The notes below the pieces were generated by a model, which saw only the letters and a list, made by a program, of their open reading frames with translations, was not told the origin of the DNA and did no database searches. This document shows, piece after piece, positions 10,231 to 19,558 of a stretch of DNA of 48,283 bases (the first letter of the stretch is position 1; every line of letters begins with the position of its first letter). The position numbers and the translations under genes are program-made. This stretch comes from Aquificaceae bacterium (lineage in GTDB: Bacteria > Aquificota > Aquificia > Aquificales > Aquificaceae). The DNA is taken from the NCBI GenBank assembly GCA_026414575.1, contig JAOAIS010000021.1, forward strand, positions 1 to 48,283, in the 5' to 3' direction.

Positions 10231-11928
10231 TTAGGGCTCTAAAAAGCGGTTGCTTACGGGCATTCTCCAGTCTTTGCCGAAGGCTCTTTTTGTAAGCTTT
10301 GGACCTATGGGTGCTTGTTTTCTCTTGTACTCTGCGTTTTTTAACATTCTTAGAACCCTTCTTACCCCATGCTCCTCAAATCCCCTTTTCGTCAGCTCCC
10401 TTAAGCCAAGGCCCTCTTCTATGTGGAGCATCAGTATGGCGTCCAAAAGCTCGTAGGGTGGCAAGGTATCCTGGTCTTTTTGGTTGGGTCTTAGCTCCGC
10501 AGTGGGTGGCCTACTAAAAACCCTCTCGGGTATGTCGGGCTTTATGGAATTTCTGTATCGGGCAAGCCTGTAAACCTGTGTTTTATAGAGGTCCTTTATG
10601 GGTGCAAAACCTCCAGCCATGTCTCCGTATATGGTGGTGTAGCCCACCGCAGACTCGCTTTTGTTGGAGGTGGAAAGTACAAGCCATCCGTATTTGTTGG
10701 AAAGATAGAAGAGGATGTTAGCCCTTATGCGAGCCTGTAGGTTTTCCTCGGCCACCTCAAGGCTTGATGAAGCGAGGGTTTTAAGATAGGTTTCGTATAT
10801 GTCCTTAATGGGATATTCAAGCATTTCAATGTTAAGATTTTTGACAAGCTGGTGCACATCTTCACTACTTTCCTCTGATGTAAAGGGAGAAGGCATAAAT
10901 ACTCCCACAACCCTTTCTTTGCCAAGGGCATCCACTGCAAGGCAGGCAGCAAGGGACGAGTCAATGCCTCCCGAAAGACCAAGGACTGCCCTTTCAAAGG
11001 CGTTTTTTTCCACATAGTCCCTTATGGCAAGGGTAATGACTTTGTAGAGCTCCTCCTCCTCCTGCAACGCTCTTTCCACCCTGCCTTCCAAAAAGTTCCT
11101 TGGCTGTGGCCTGTTCAAAGTGGTCCTTCTGACCTCCTGGGGCTGTCTTTCCCTAAGCCTGAGGTCAAGAAGTCTTTTTCTTCTTACAAGACCAAGGTCA
11201 AGGCTCACAGTGAGTCGGTCCTCTTCAAAGGCTCTGGCTCTTGCCAGAATCCTACCCTCTGGGTCTATAATCAGGCTTCGCCCATCGAAAACCAGCTCAT
11301 CCTGGCCACCTACCATATTCACATAGACCATGTAAGCCATATTGTCCTCTGCACGGGCTTTGAGAAAGCTCTCTTTAAATTCATACTTTCCCCTGTAGTA
11401 GGGCGAGGCGTTTATGTTTACCAGTACCTCACACCCAGAGAGGGCATAGACCCTCTCCCAACCATCTGGGTGCCATACATCCTCGCAAATGGAAAAACCA
11501 ATCTTTGTATTGCTCAGCTCAACCACGAGAGGTTCTCTTCCGGCTCTGAAGTAGCGCTTCTCGTCAAAGACCGAGTAGTTGGGCAGGAAGGCTTTTCGGT
11601 AAACCCCCCACACCTTTCCATCACCCACCACTAAAAGTGCATTGTAAAGGTCCTCCTCGTAGTAGGGCATGCCTACGATGGCCATGGATTGCATCTTTGT
11701 GGAAAACTCAAGAAGCCTTTCAAGAGCCTTGTGACATTCCCTTATGAAGTCAAGCCTTAAGAGTAGGTCTTCTGGTGGGTATCCGCAGAGGGCAAGTTCA
11801 GGAAAAATTACTAAATGCGTTTCTCTGTCTGAACTGTCCCAATGCTTCATGATTTTGTTAAGATTTTCCTTGAGGTCTCCAACCCTTGGGTTTATCTGGG
11901 CGATGGTTACATTGATGTAGTCTTGCAT
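10231..11928 (-). CDS. nadE: Glutamine-dependent NAD+ synthetase
   Basis: 565 aa; N-terminal nitrilase-like glutaminase domain, C-terminal LGLSGGIDSSLAA and STSNKSE motifs. Confidence 0.95.
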   Translation of the reverse strand: MQDYINVTIAQINPRVGDLKENLNKIMKHWDSSDRETHLVIFPELALCGYPPEDLLLRLDFIRECHKALERLLEFSTKMQSMAIVGMPYYEEDLYNALLVVGDGKVWGVYRKAFLPNYSVFDEKRYFRAGREPLVVELSNTKIGFSICEDVWHPDGWERVYALSGCEVLVNINASPYYRGKYEFKESFLKARAEDNMAYMVYVNMVGGQDELVFDGRSLIIDPEGRILARARAFEEDRLTVSLDLGLVRRKRLLDLRLRERQPQEVRRTTLNRPQPRNFLEGRVERALQEEEELYKVITLAIRDYVEKNAFERAVLGLSGGIDSSLAACLAVDALGKERVVGVFMPSPFTSEESSEDVHQLVKNLNIEMLEYPIKDIYETYLKTLASSSLEVAEENLQARIRANILFYLSNKYGWLVLSTSNKSESAVGYTTIYGDMAGGFAPIKDLYKTQVYRLARYRNSIKPDIPERVFSRPPTAELRPNQKDQDTLPPYELLDAILMLHIEEGLGLRELTKRGFEEHGVRRVLRMLKNAEYKRKQAPIGPKLTKRAFGKDWRMPVSNRFLEP

Positions 11929-12089
11929 GCTACACTATTTTATTATTGCTTAGGGCATATACAAGATGAGAAATTCAGAAGAGGGAACATATGTCAAAAA
12001 CCTTGCTTAGAGTTTATTATCGTAATACCATGTCCTTAACCTCTTTCAGGATGCTGGTAATATTGGAGGTCCTCTGCGAACTTACTAAA

Positions 12090-12112
12090 CCAAGGCCTGA
12101 CTCATGCCTTGG
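12090..12112. other. Perfect 7-bp stem-loop CCAAGGC-N9-GCCTTGG in nadE-hfq intergenic region
   Basis: Inverted repeat read directly from sequence; no strong U-tract on either side. Confidence 0.4.
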
Positions 12113-12276
12113 AAAGTTTAAACACTCTTTACTCTGAAGCCTTTGAAGGTTAAAAGATTGAAGCTCATACGGGATGGAAACTTATAAAGCGTCCATTATG
12201 GCAAAGGGGCGAGTTTTGAAGAACCTACCCATGGTGCGTTTTTTTATTGTGCTGTGTAATGAGGAGGGGGTGTACG

Positions 12277-12435
12277 ATGAGTTGTAGAGGAGGTAACAAG
12301 CCCTTTGAAGAGTATCAATACAGTGAGTTGGTGGCTTGGGTATATAAATTTGCTTACTTGGCTGTACGGTTATGCTATTGCCTACAGCCTTTTCAAAAGG
12401 GAACTAGTACGCTCAGTTTTAAACGCCTTGACTGA
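12277..12435 (+). CDS. Candidate 52-aa small protein upstream of hfq
   Basis: ATG preceded at 6-nt spacing by purine-rich SD GAGGAGGGGG; MSCRGGNKPFEEYQYSELVAWVYKFAYLAVRLCYCLQPFQKGTSTLSFKRLD. Confidence 0.3.
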   Translation: MSCRGGNKPFEEYQYSELVAWVYKFAYLAVRLCYCLQPFQKGTSTLSFKRLD

Positions 12436-12474
12436 AATAAAAAGTTTTATAATTTATTGTTGGAGGAGATAAAG

Positions 12475-12684
12475 ATGTTTATGGAGAAAAATTCAAGCTT
12501 GCAGGATGAGTACATAGAGGAGCTTAAAAGAAAGGGCGCAACTATAACCCTCTTTCTTACCAGAGGCAACAGGATAACGGGGAAGGTCCTTGACCATGAT
12601 AGATACACTATTCTTGTGGAAGTAGAAGGTGAGCCAAACCTTATTTACAAGCATGCCATAAGCACCATAGTGCAAGGAGGTTGA
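12475..12684 (+). CDS. hfq: RNA-binding chaperone Hfq
   Basis: SSLQDEYIEELKRKGATITLFLTRGNRITGKVLDHDRYTILVEVEGEPNLIYKHAISTIVQ; strong SD GGAGGAG 5' of ATG at 12475. Confidence 0.93.
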   Translation: MFMEKNSSLQDEYIEELKRKGATITLFLTRGNRITGKVLDHDRYTILVEVEGEPNLIYKHAISTIVQGG

Positions 12685-13790
12685 TGAAAAGCATACTGGT
12701 AAGCCTTTCTGGAGCCGGAAAGCAAGAAGACAGGGAATCTCTCGAGGAATTAAAGGAACTTATTAAAGCCTTGGGAGGTTATTGTCTTGGATACATAACC
12801 CAGAAGAAGAGCCACCCAGACCCCAAATACTATGTGGGCGCAGGGAAGGTGGAGGAGATAAGGCAGGTTGCGGAAGGAACAGGCGCTGAGACAGTGGTTT
12901 TTGATGCCTTCTTAAGCCCCTCTCAAGCGGCTAACCTGGAAAAAGCCATAGGTAGGAGGGTTATGGACAGGGCGGACCTAGTGCTGGAGATTTTCTCAAG
13001 GCGTGTGCGCTCAAAGACAGCAAGACTTCAGGTGGAGCTCGCAAAGCTCACCCACGAACTTCCAAGGCTATATGGAAGAGGAAAGGAGCTCTCCCGTCTT
13101 GGTGGTGGGGTAGGAACAAGGGGTCCCGGTGAGCAGGAGACGGAGATAAGGAGAAGGTGGATAAAGAAAAGGATTCAGCAAATAAGGGAAGAGCTTGAGG
13201 ACATAAGAAGACAGAGGAGGGAGCAAAGAAAAAGGAGGGAAAGCTCCGGAGAGCTTAAAGTGGTTAAAGTTGCCCTCGTAGGCTATACCAATGCGGGAAA
13301 GTCAAGCCTAATGAGGGCGTTAACAGGCAGAGAAGCCCTCGTGGCGGACATGCCCTTTGCCACCCTCGATACAACCACCTCGGCGCGTTTCATATTTCCC
13401 GATATTAAGGTTTTGGTAACCGATACGGTAGGCTTTATTAGAAAATTGCCTCCAGAGCTTATAGAATCCTTCAAGGCTACCCTTGAGGAGGTTCAAGAGG
13501 CTGACATAATACTTCATGTGATAGATATCTCCGACAAAGACTGGCTTGAGAAGGTAAAGGTGGTAAAGGAAATACTAAAAGACCTCTCCGCAGAGGATAA
13601 ACCCGTTATCTATGTTTTCAACAAGGCGGACAAGATTGTAGAAAGGGAAGAGGATATAAGGCACCTTACGGAGCCAGCCTTTATGGAGGGCACTTCTGTT
13701 GTGATATCTGCCCTAAAGGGTTGGGGCTTGAAAGAGCTTTTAAAGGCGGTAAGGGATAAGGTGGAAGAACTACAGGGAGCCATTAGATGA
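12684..13790 (+). CDS. hflX: GTPase HflX
   Basis: GPGEQETEIRRRWIKKRI, VALVGYTNAGKSSLMRALTG, DTVGFIRKLPPELIESFKATLEE; follows hfq as in many bacteria. Confidence 0.95.
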   Translation: MKSILVSLSGAGKQEDRESLEELKELIKALGGYCLGYITQKKSHPDPKYYVGAGKVEEIRQVAEGTGAETVVFDAFLSPSQAANLEKAIGRRVMDRADLVLEIFSRRVRSKTARLQVELAKLTHELPRLYGRGKELSRLGGGVGTRGPGEQETEIRRRWIKKRIQQIREELEDIRRQRREQRKRRESSGELKVVKVALVGYTNAGKSSLMRALTGREALVADMPFATLDTTTSARFIFPDIKVLVTDTVGFIRKLPPELIESFKATLEEVQEADIILHVIDISDKDWLEKVKVVKEILKDLSAEDKPVIYVFNKADKIVEREEDIRHLTEPAFMEGTSVVISALKGWGLKELLKAVRDKVEELQGAIR

Positions 13791-15100
13791 AAAGGGACCT
13801 CGTTATTCTTGGCGCCCAGTGGGGCGACGAAGGAAAGGGTAAGGTTGTAGACCTTCTATCTGCGGATTTTGATGTGGCTGTTCGCTACCAGGGTGGTAGC
13901 AACGCGGGGCATACGGTGGTAGTGGGTGGCGAGAGGTTTGTGCTACATCTTCTACCAACGGGCATACTGCATGAACATACCATTGGCGTGGTGGCTCAAG
14001 GAATGGTGGTTGACCTGGAGCTTCTTGTGGGAGAGTTGGAAGAATTAGAGGGGAGGGGTCTTAGGATTTATGACAGACTCTTTATAAGCGACAGAGCACA
14101 TCTTGTTATGCCCTATCACAAGGTGCTTGACTCCCTCTTTGAAAGAAGGGGCAAGATTGGCACCACCCTTAGGGGTATAGGACCTTCTTATATGTTCAAG
14201 TATGGCAGGAAGGGCATAAGGGTATGTGACTTAGAGGACCCGGATAGAACTTACAGGTTGATAAAAGAAAACCTTGAGTTTGTTCAGGACCTTTGCGAGA
14301 AGGTTTATTGTGAGAACCATTCCCTTAATCTTGAAGAGATGTTTGAAAAAATCATGGAATATTACAAGAGAATAAGGGGAAGGGTGACAGACACTACCCA
14401 GTGGCTTTTAAAGTTTGAGGGTAGCGTGCTCTTTGAAGGCGCACAGGGCACCATGCTGGATATAGACATGGGGACATATCCTTTTGTGACCTCCTCCAAC
14501 GCATCAGCCCTTGGACTTTCTAATGGTACTGGACTTCCTCCTAAGTACTTTTCGACGGCTAACTTCTGGGCGGTTTCTAAGGCCTACGCCACGAGGGTTG
14601 GAGAGGGGCCGTTCCCCACGGAGCTTACAGACGAGAAGGGGGAGCAGTTGAGGGAAAGAGGAGGCGAATACGGTGCAACAACAGGAAGACCAAGAAGATG
14701 CGGATGGCTCGACCTTGTGGTTCTCAAGCATGCGGTTGAGGTAAACGGCCTTGATGGTCTGATACTTACAAAGCTCGATGTGCTGGATGGTTTTGAAGAA
14801 ATAAAAGTATGCGTTGCCTACGAGCTGGATGGGCAGGTCTTTGACCACTTCCCTGCAGGCCTAAGCAAACTTTCTAAGGTAGCACCCATCTACAAGAGCT
14901 TTAAAGGGTGGCTCAGAAACACGAGGGGTGCAAGGAGCTTTTCAGAACTGCCGAAGGAAGCCCTCCAGTATTTACAGTTTATACAGGACTATCTTGGCGT
15001 GTCATTGGTAATGCTTTCCACGGGACCAGAGAGGGAAGAGTACTTCTGGCTTCAGGAGCCTGCCTGGAGAGAGGGAGAAAAAACAAGGAAGGTGTTTTAG
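13787..15100 (+). CDS. purA: Adenylosuccinate synthetase
   Basis: LGAQWGDEGKGKVVDLL, QGGSNAGHTVV, GIGPSY, EGAQGTMLDIDMGTYPFVTSSN. Confidence 0.97.
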   Translation: MKRDLVILGAQWGDEGKGKVVDLLSADFDVAVRYQGGSNAGHTVVVGGERFVLHLLPTGILHEHTIGVVAQGMVVDLELLVGELEELEGRGLRIYDRLFISDRAHLVMPYHKVLDSLFERRGKIGTTLRGIGPSYMFKYGRKGIRVCDLEDPDRTYRLIKENLEFVQDLCEKVYCENHSLNLEEMFEKIMEYYKRIRGRVTDTTQWLLKFEGSVLFEGAQGTMLDIDMGTYPFVTSSNASALGLSNGTGLPPKYFSTANFWAVSKAYATRVGEGPFPTELTDEKGEQLRERGGEYGATTGRPRRCGWLDLVVLKHAVEVNGLDGLILTKLDVLDGFEEIKVCVAYELDGQVFDHFPAGLSKLSKVAPIYKSFKGWLRNTRGARSFSELPKEALQYLQFIQDYLGVSLVMLSTGPEREEYFWLQEPAWREGEKTRKVF

Positions 15101-15101
15101 T

Positions 15102-15212
15102 GGGAATGCTTTAAATTTTTCCAAAGTAGAAAAAAAAGAAAACTTATAGTATAAATGCCACAAAAATCCATGAGGAAAGGTTTGTCAAGGGTGTAATTAT
15201 AATAGGCAAAGA
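15102..15212 (+). repeat. Copy 1 of a ~110-bp diverged direct repeat (element A)
   Basis: GGGAATGCTTTAAATTTTTCCAAAGTAGAAAA..CTTATAGTATAAATGCCACAAAAATCCATGAGGAAAGGT aligns over ~110 bp with 37783-37893. Confidence 0.75.
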
Positions 15213-15496
15213 TAAACCTACTTTTCATAGGGATAAACCTTAATAGAAACCTTGAACAAGGTTAAAATGTTAAGTAGCCTATATTGGGGGCCTTTTGAAT
15301 CTTCCTGTGCGGGTTTTGATTTGTCAATGTTTTGAAGTGCTGACTCTATTGTGTTTATTTCTACGAGCGTGAGTGGCATGGGATTGAGTTTGTAAGCTTG
15401 CAAGCTTCTTTCCAACAAGGGTTTCAGAAGTGGTTTATATTTTTCTCTCTGAACCTAACAGGGGCAATAACAGTAATCTAAGCTTTGAAGGATAGA

Positions 15497-15625
15497 GGAT
15501 ACTAACAAAAGGGTTGACAGGCTTAGACAAGATATGTATAGGAGATTTCAGGAATTTGACACAAGGTTTGAAAGAATAGAACAAGACATAAGAGAAATCC
15601 GCCAGATTCTTTATAAGTTCTTTTA
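15497..15625 (+). pseudogene. Truncated coiled-coil protein remnant (paralog of the 38159-38455 ORF)
   Basis: Open frame RVDRLRQDMYRRFQEFDTRFERIEQDIREIRQILYKFF* aligns with RIDGLKQDMDRRFQEFNERIDELRQELKEGFREIRQLLYKALK on the minus strand at 38159-38455. Confidence 0.6.
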
Positions 15626-15853
15626 AATGCCTCAGAGAGGAAAAATAGGTTGTGACTCATATTTTTCGGGTCAGATAACTCGAAAGCAAAAAGGTTTTTA
15701 AAGCTCTTCCATTTGGAGCTTTATCATGTTCTTGATGCTAATTTTTTATGTTTTCCTGCCTACATTACCGAATGGTTGCCACATGCTTATCAGATAATTT
15801 TCAAACATTCTCGGGGCTTTGGTAGAAAAAGCCAGAGACCTATATTTATTCTT

Positions 15854-17539
15854 ATGATTCTCCTCGAAGAGCTTCAGAAGGCTCCTGACAAGCCTGGCGT
15901 CTACATGTTTAAAAGAGGCAACAAACATCTTTACATAGGAAAGGCAAAAAACCTAAGGGATAGACTTATACAACACTTTCGGCTTGCGGAAAAGGACGAG
16001 AAGGAAAGAAGCATAATAAGTAAGTCCACATCTGTAGAGTGGGTCATAACGCGCAACACCTTTGAGGCTCTGACTTTGGAGGTGGACCTTATACAGCTCT
16101 ACAAACCCAAGTACAATGTGCTACATAAATACGGTGGCGGATACCCCCTGCTCCTTATAACCGACGAGCCTTATCCTACGGTGAAGGTGGTAAGGGGCAC
16201 GGAGCATAGCGGACAACTTTTTGGTCCTTTTTTTACAGTATCTAAAGCGAGGAAGGTGAAAAGGCTAATACATAAACTTTTTAAGCTTCGCACCTGCGAC
16301 CCAATACCTCAGAGAAAAGAGCCCTGCATGGATTACCATCTTGGTCTTTGTTCAGCACCTTGCTGTGGTTTTGTGGATAGAAAAGTCTATGAACTTTACG
16401 CGAGGTCTGCCTTGGCACTGCTTTCTGGAGAAGTCAGCCCCGTTCTGGAAGAGCTTTATTCAAAGGTTGAAGAGGAAGCCAGCAAGCTAAACTTTGAAAG
16501 GTGTGCCATGCTAAGGGACCAGATACATGCCCTCGAGAACCTTTCAAAGGGTCAGAGGGTTTCTGGGCTGAATTACAAGAATGCGGACATACTTTACAGC
16601 ATGGGTAGGCTTGTGGGCGTCTTTCTAATAAGGTCTGGCAAGCTCGTGGATAAGGAAATGATAACCCTTGAAAGGGAGGAAGAGCTTGAGGAATTTGTGC
16701 TGGGCTTTTACTACAAAAACCCACTGCCAAGCCTTCTCATGGTAAATTTTGAACTATCCGAGGAGATTGTGTGGTGGCTTTCCCAGAGGGGAAGCTTCCT
16801 TTTTGTGAAGGAGCTGGAGCCAGAGCTTGAAGAACTTATAAGGGAGAACCTTGGATATTATCTGGAGCCAGAATTCTTGAGGGACGAATTTCACAGGGTG
16901 CTGGGCATACCCATGCCAGAAAGGATTGAGGGCTTTGACATATCCCACTTTTATGGGGATTACATGGTTGGTTCCTGCGTTGTTTGGGACATGGGCCACA
17001 TGAACAAGAAGCTCTACAGAAGGTACAGGATAAAAAGCTTTGAAGGTATAGATGATTACCGTGCCCTCGAGGAAGTGCTTTTTCGAAGGGCAAGAAGGTT
17101 GTTGGAAGGCGAGGAGAAAATGCCAGACCTCTGGCTTATCGATGGCGGTCACGGACAACTCCATGTGGCATTAAGGGTAAGGGACAGGTTTTCCCTTCCC
17201 ATAAAGGTTTTTGCCCTTGCCAAGGAAGAGGAGGTCCTTATAGAAGAAGGCGGAAGGGAAGTAAGGCTAAAGGAGCATCCTGTTCTTTACAGGGTTTTTG
17301 GTCTTATAAGGGATGAAGCTCACCGCTTTGCCCTGACTTATAACCGGAAGCTCAGGTTAAGGGATGGTTTGAAGGATGTGTTAGACTGCATAAAGGGTAT
17401 AGGTGATGTCAAGAAGAAACTCATATACAGAAACTTCGAGAATCTCTATGAATTTCTCAAGGCGGATGACCAAAAGCTCCGCAGGCTGGGAATAAGCCCG
17501 TCCCTAAAGCAGGATGTAGCCAAATATCTTGGTGGATAA
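15854..17539 (+). CDS. uvrC: Excinuclease ABC subunit C
   Basis: GIY-YIG domain KAPDKPGVYMFKRGNKHLYIGKAKNLRDRL, UvrBC motif, EGFDISHFYGDYMVGSCVVW, C-terminal HhH. The ORF-track start at 15713 lies in repeat-derived DNA; ATG at 15854 preferred. Confidence 0.93.
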   Translation: MILLEELQKAPDKPGVYMFKRGNKHLYIGKAKNLRDRLIQHFRLAEKDEKERSIISKSTSVEWVITRNTFEALTLEVDLIQLYKPKYNVLHKYGGGYPLLLITDEPYPTVKVVRGTEHSGQLFGPFFTVSKARKVKRLIHKLFKLRTCDPIPQRKEPCMDYHLGLCSAPCCGFVDRKVYELYARSALALLSGEVSPVLEELYSKVEEEASKLNFERCAMLRDQIHALENLSKGQRVSGLNYKNADILYSMGRLVGVFLIRSGKLVDKEMITLEREEELEEFVLGFYYKNPLPSLLMVNFELSEEIVWWLSQRGSFLFVKELEPELEELIRENLGYYLEPEFLRDEFHRVLGIPMPERIEGFDISHFYGDYMVGSCVVWDMGHMNKKLYRRYRIKSFEGIDDYRALEEVLFRRARRLLEGEEKMPDLWLIDGGHGQLHVALRVRDRFSLPIKVFALAKEEEVLIEEGGREVRLKEHPVLYRVFGLIRDEAHRFALTYNRKLRLRDGLKDVLDCIKGIGDVKKKLIYRNFENLYEFLKADDQKLRRLGISPSLKQDVAKYLGG

Positions 17540-17581
17540 AAGGATATAATATAAATCATCACTTTTTAACAGGAGGCATGC

Positions 17582-19558
17582 ATGGCAAAGGGAACAGTTG
17601 CCTTCAAGATACTTCAGAGCCACCTTTTGAGTGGAAAGCCCATACCCGGTGAGGAGATAGCCCTGAGGATAGACCAGACCCTTACTCAGGATGCTACGGG
17701 CACCATGGCCTATCTCCAGTTTGAAGCTATGGGGGTAGACAGGGTAAAGACAGAGCTCTCGGTAAGTTACATAGACCATAACATGCTACAGACCGACTAC
17801 AAAAACCCCGATGACCATAAATACCTAATGAGCGTGGCAAAACGCTACGGTATATGGCTTTCAAAGCCCGGCAACGGCATATGTCATCAGGTTCATGTGG
17901 AAAGGTTTGCAAAGCCCGGCAAGACCATGCTTGGCTCAGACTCCCACACGCCTACTTCCGGTGGCGTGGGTATGATAGCCATAGGGGCTGGTGGTCTGGA
18001 TGTGGCAGCCGCCATGGCAGGAGAGCCCTTCTATCTAAAAATGCCCAAGATAGTAGGAGTAAAGCTTACCGGCAAACTGCCACCCTGGGTCACTGCCAAG
18101 GACATTATCCTTGAACTTCTAAGGAGATTGACCGTCAAAGGTGGGGTGGGTAAGATTTTTGAATACTTTGGAGAAGGCATAAGGGAGCTCTCTGTGCCAG
18201 AGAGGGCTACCATTACCAACATGGGTGCGGAGCTGGGTGCTACCACTTCTGTATTTCCCTCCGATGAAATAACAAAGGCTTATCTAAGGGCTCAGGGAAG
18301 GGAAGAGGACTGGATAGAATTACTGCCAGAGCCAGATGCGGAATACGACGAGGTTATTGAGATAAACCTTTCAGAGCTTGAGCCCCTTATAGCCTGTCCT
18401 CACTCACCAGATAATGTGGTTCCCGTAAGAGAGGTGGAGGGCATAAAAGTAGACCAGGTGGTCATAGGCTCTTGCACCAATTCTTCCTTTGTAGACCTGA
18501 CCCGTGCAGGGAGGATGCTTCGTAGCAGGAAGGTCCATCCGGATGTGATATTTGCAGTGGCGCCAGGCTCCAAACAAGCCCTCGAGTTTATTACTCAGAA
18601 CGGTGTGCTTTTGGACTTTTTGAAAGCTGGTGCTAGAATACTTGAAAGTGCCTGCGGTCCTTGTATAGGCATGGGATATGCACCGCCAAGCGGTGGGGTC
18701 TCAATAAGGAGCTTTAACAGAAACTTTGAGGGAAGGTCAGGAACGCCGGACGCTAAAGTCTACCTTGCCTCTCCCGAGGTGTGTGTGGCTTCAGCAGTAG
18801 CTGGAGAGATAATAGATCCAAGAAGGCTGGCGGAGAGGGAAAAAATAGAATGGATAAGCGTGGAGATGCCGGAGCAATTTCCATACGGAGACGAAGCCTT
18901 TATCCCACCTCTACCTGAGGAAGAAGCCAAGGAGGTGGAGATATACAGGGGTCCTAACATAAGGCCATTGCCAGACTTTGATGAGCTTCCAGAAGGCATT
19001 CATGGTGAGGTGAGCCTTATAGTTGGAGACAACATTACCACAGACCATATCATGCCAGCGGGTGCAAAGATACTTCCTCTAAGGTCTAACATATACGCCA
19101 TCAGCGAGTATGTTTACCACTATGTAGACCCTGAGTTTGTATCGAGGGCAAAAAAGGTGAGGGACGAAAAGGGTGGGGCGAACATCATCATAGGAGGGGA
19201 AAATTACGGGCAAGGTTCCTCAAGGGAGCACGCAGCTCTGGCGCCAAGGTTTCTTGGCGTCCGTGTTGTTATAGCCAAGTCCTTTGCCAGAATACATCAT
19301 GCAAACCTCGTAAACTTTGGCATAGTGCCTTTAGAGTTTGTGAATAAGGGAGACTACGGAAAGTTTTCCTTAGGCGATGAGATAGAAATCCCAGAGCTTA
19401 CACAAAGGCTTGAAGCGGGTAAAGAAGTGCTGGTCATAAACAGGACTGCGGGCTATGAAGTGGTTTGCAGATACAACCTTACAAAAAAGCAGGTCTCCGT
19501 CCTCTTGGCGGGCGGTCTTCTCAACTGGATAAGGAAAAAGCAGAAGGTAGGGGTATGA
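17582..19558 (+). CDS. Aconitate hydratase
   Basis: 658 aa; QDATGTMAYLQFEAMG, GSDSHTPTSGGVGMIAIGAGGLDVA, IGSCTNSSFVDL, ACGPCIGMG, GSSREHAALAPRFLGV. Confidence 0.93.
   Translation: MAKGTVAFKILQSHLLSGKPIPGEEIALRIDQTLTQDATGTMAYLQFEAMGVDRVKTELSVSYIDHNMLQTDYKNPDDHKYLMSVAKRYGIWLSKPGNGICHQVHVERFAKPGKTMLGSDSHTPTSGGVGMIAIGAGGLDVAAAMAGEPFYLKMPKIVGVKLTGKLPPWVTAKDIILELLRRLTVKGGVGKIFEYFGEGIRELSVPERATITNMGAELGATTSVFPSDEITKAYLRAQGREEDWIELLPEPDAEYDEVIEINLSELEPLIACPHSPDNVVPVREVEGIKVDQVVIGSCTNSSFVDLTRAGRMLRSRKVHPDVIFAVAPGSKQALEFITQNGVLLDFLKAGARILESACGPCIGMGYAPPSGGVSIRSFNRNFEGRSGTPDAKVYLASPEVCVASAVAGEIIDPRRLAEREKIEWISVEMPEQFPYGDEAFIPPLPEEEAKEVEIYRGPNIRPLPDFDELPEGIHGEVSLIVGDNITTDHIMPAGAKILPLRSNIYAISEYVYHYVDPEFVSRAKKVRDEKGGANIIIGGENYGQGSSREHAALAPRFLGVRVVIAKSFARIHHANLVNFGIVPLEFVNKGDYGKFSLGDEIEIPELTQRLEAGKEVLVINRTAGYEVVCRYNLTKKQVSVLLAGGLLNWIRKKQKVGV

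Noticed and set aside
12149-12181. CRISPR array
   Set aside because: Only one repeat-like unit is visible, with no spacers and no cas genes, so no array is called; kept only as a low-confidence finding.
15218-15418. 66-aa minus-strand ORF in the repeat-rich spacer after purA
   Set aside because: Located in decayed repeat-derived DNA; no domain and no supporting SD; not called as a gene.
15713-15853. N-terminal extension of UvrC (MELYHVLDANFLCFP...)
   Set aside because: The extension is encoded by DNA shared with the decayed 38.5-kb locus, and UvrC homology begins at MILLEELQKAPDKPGVYMF.
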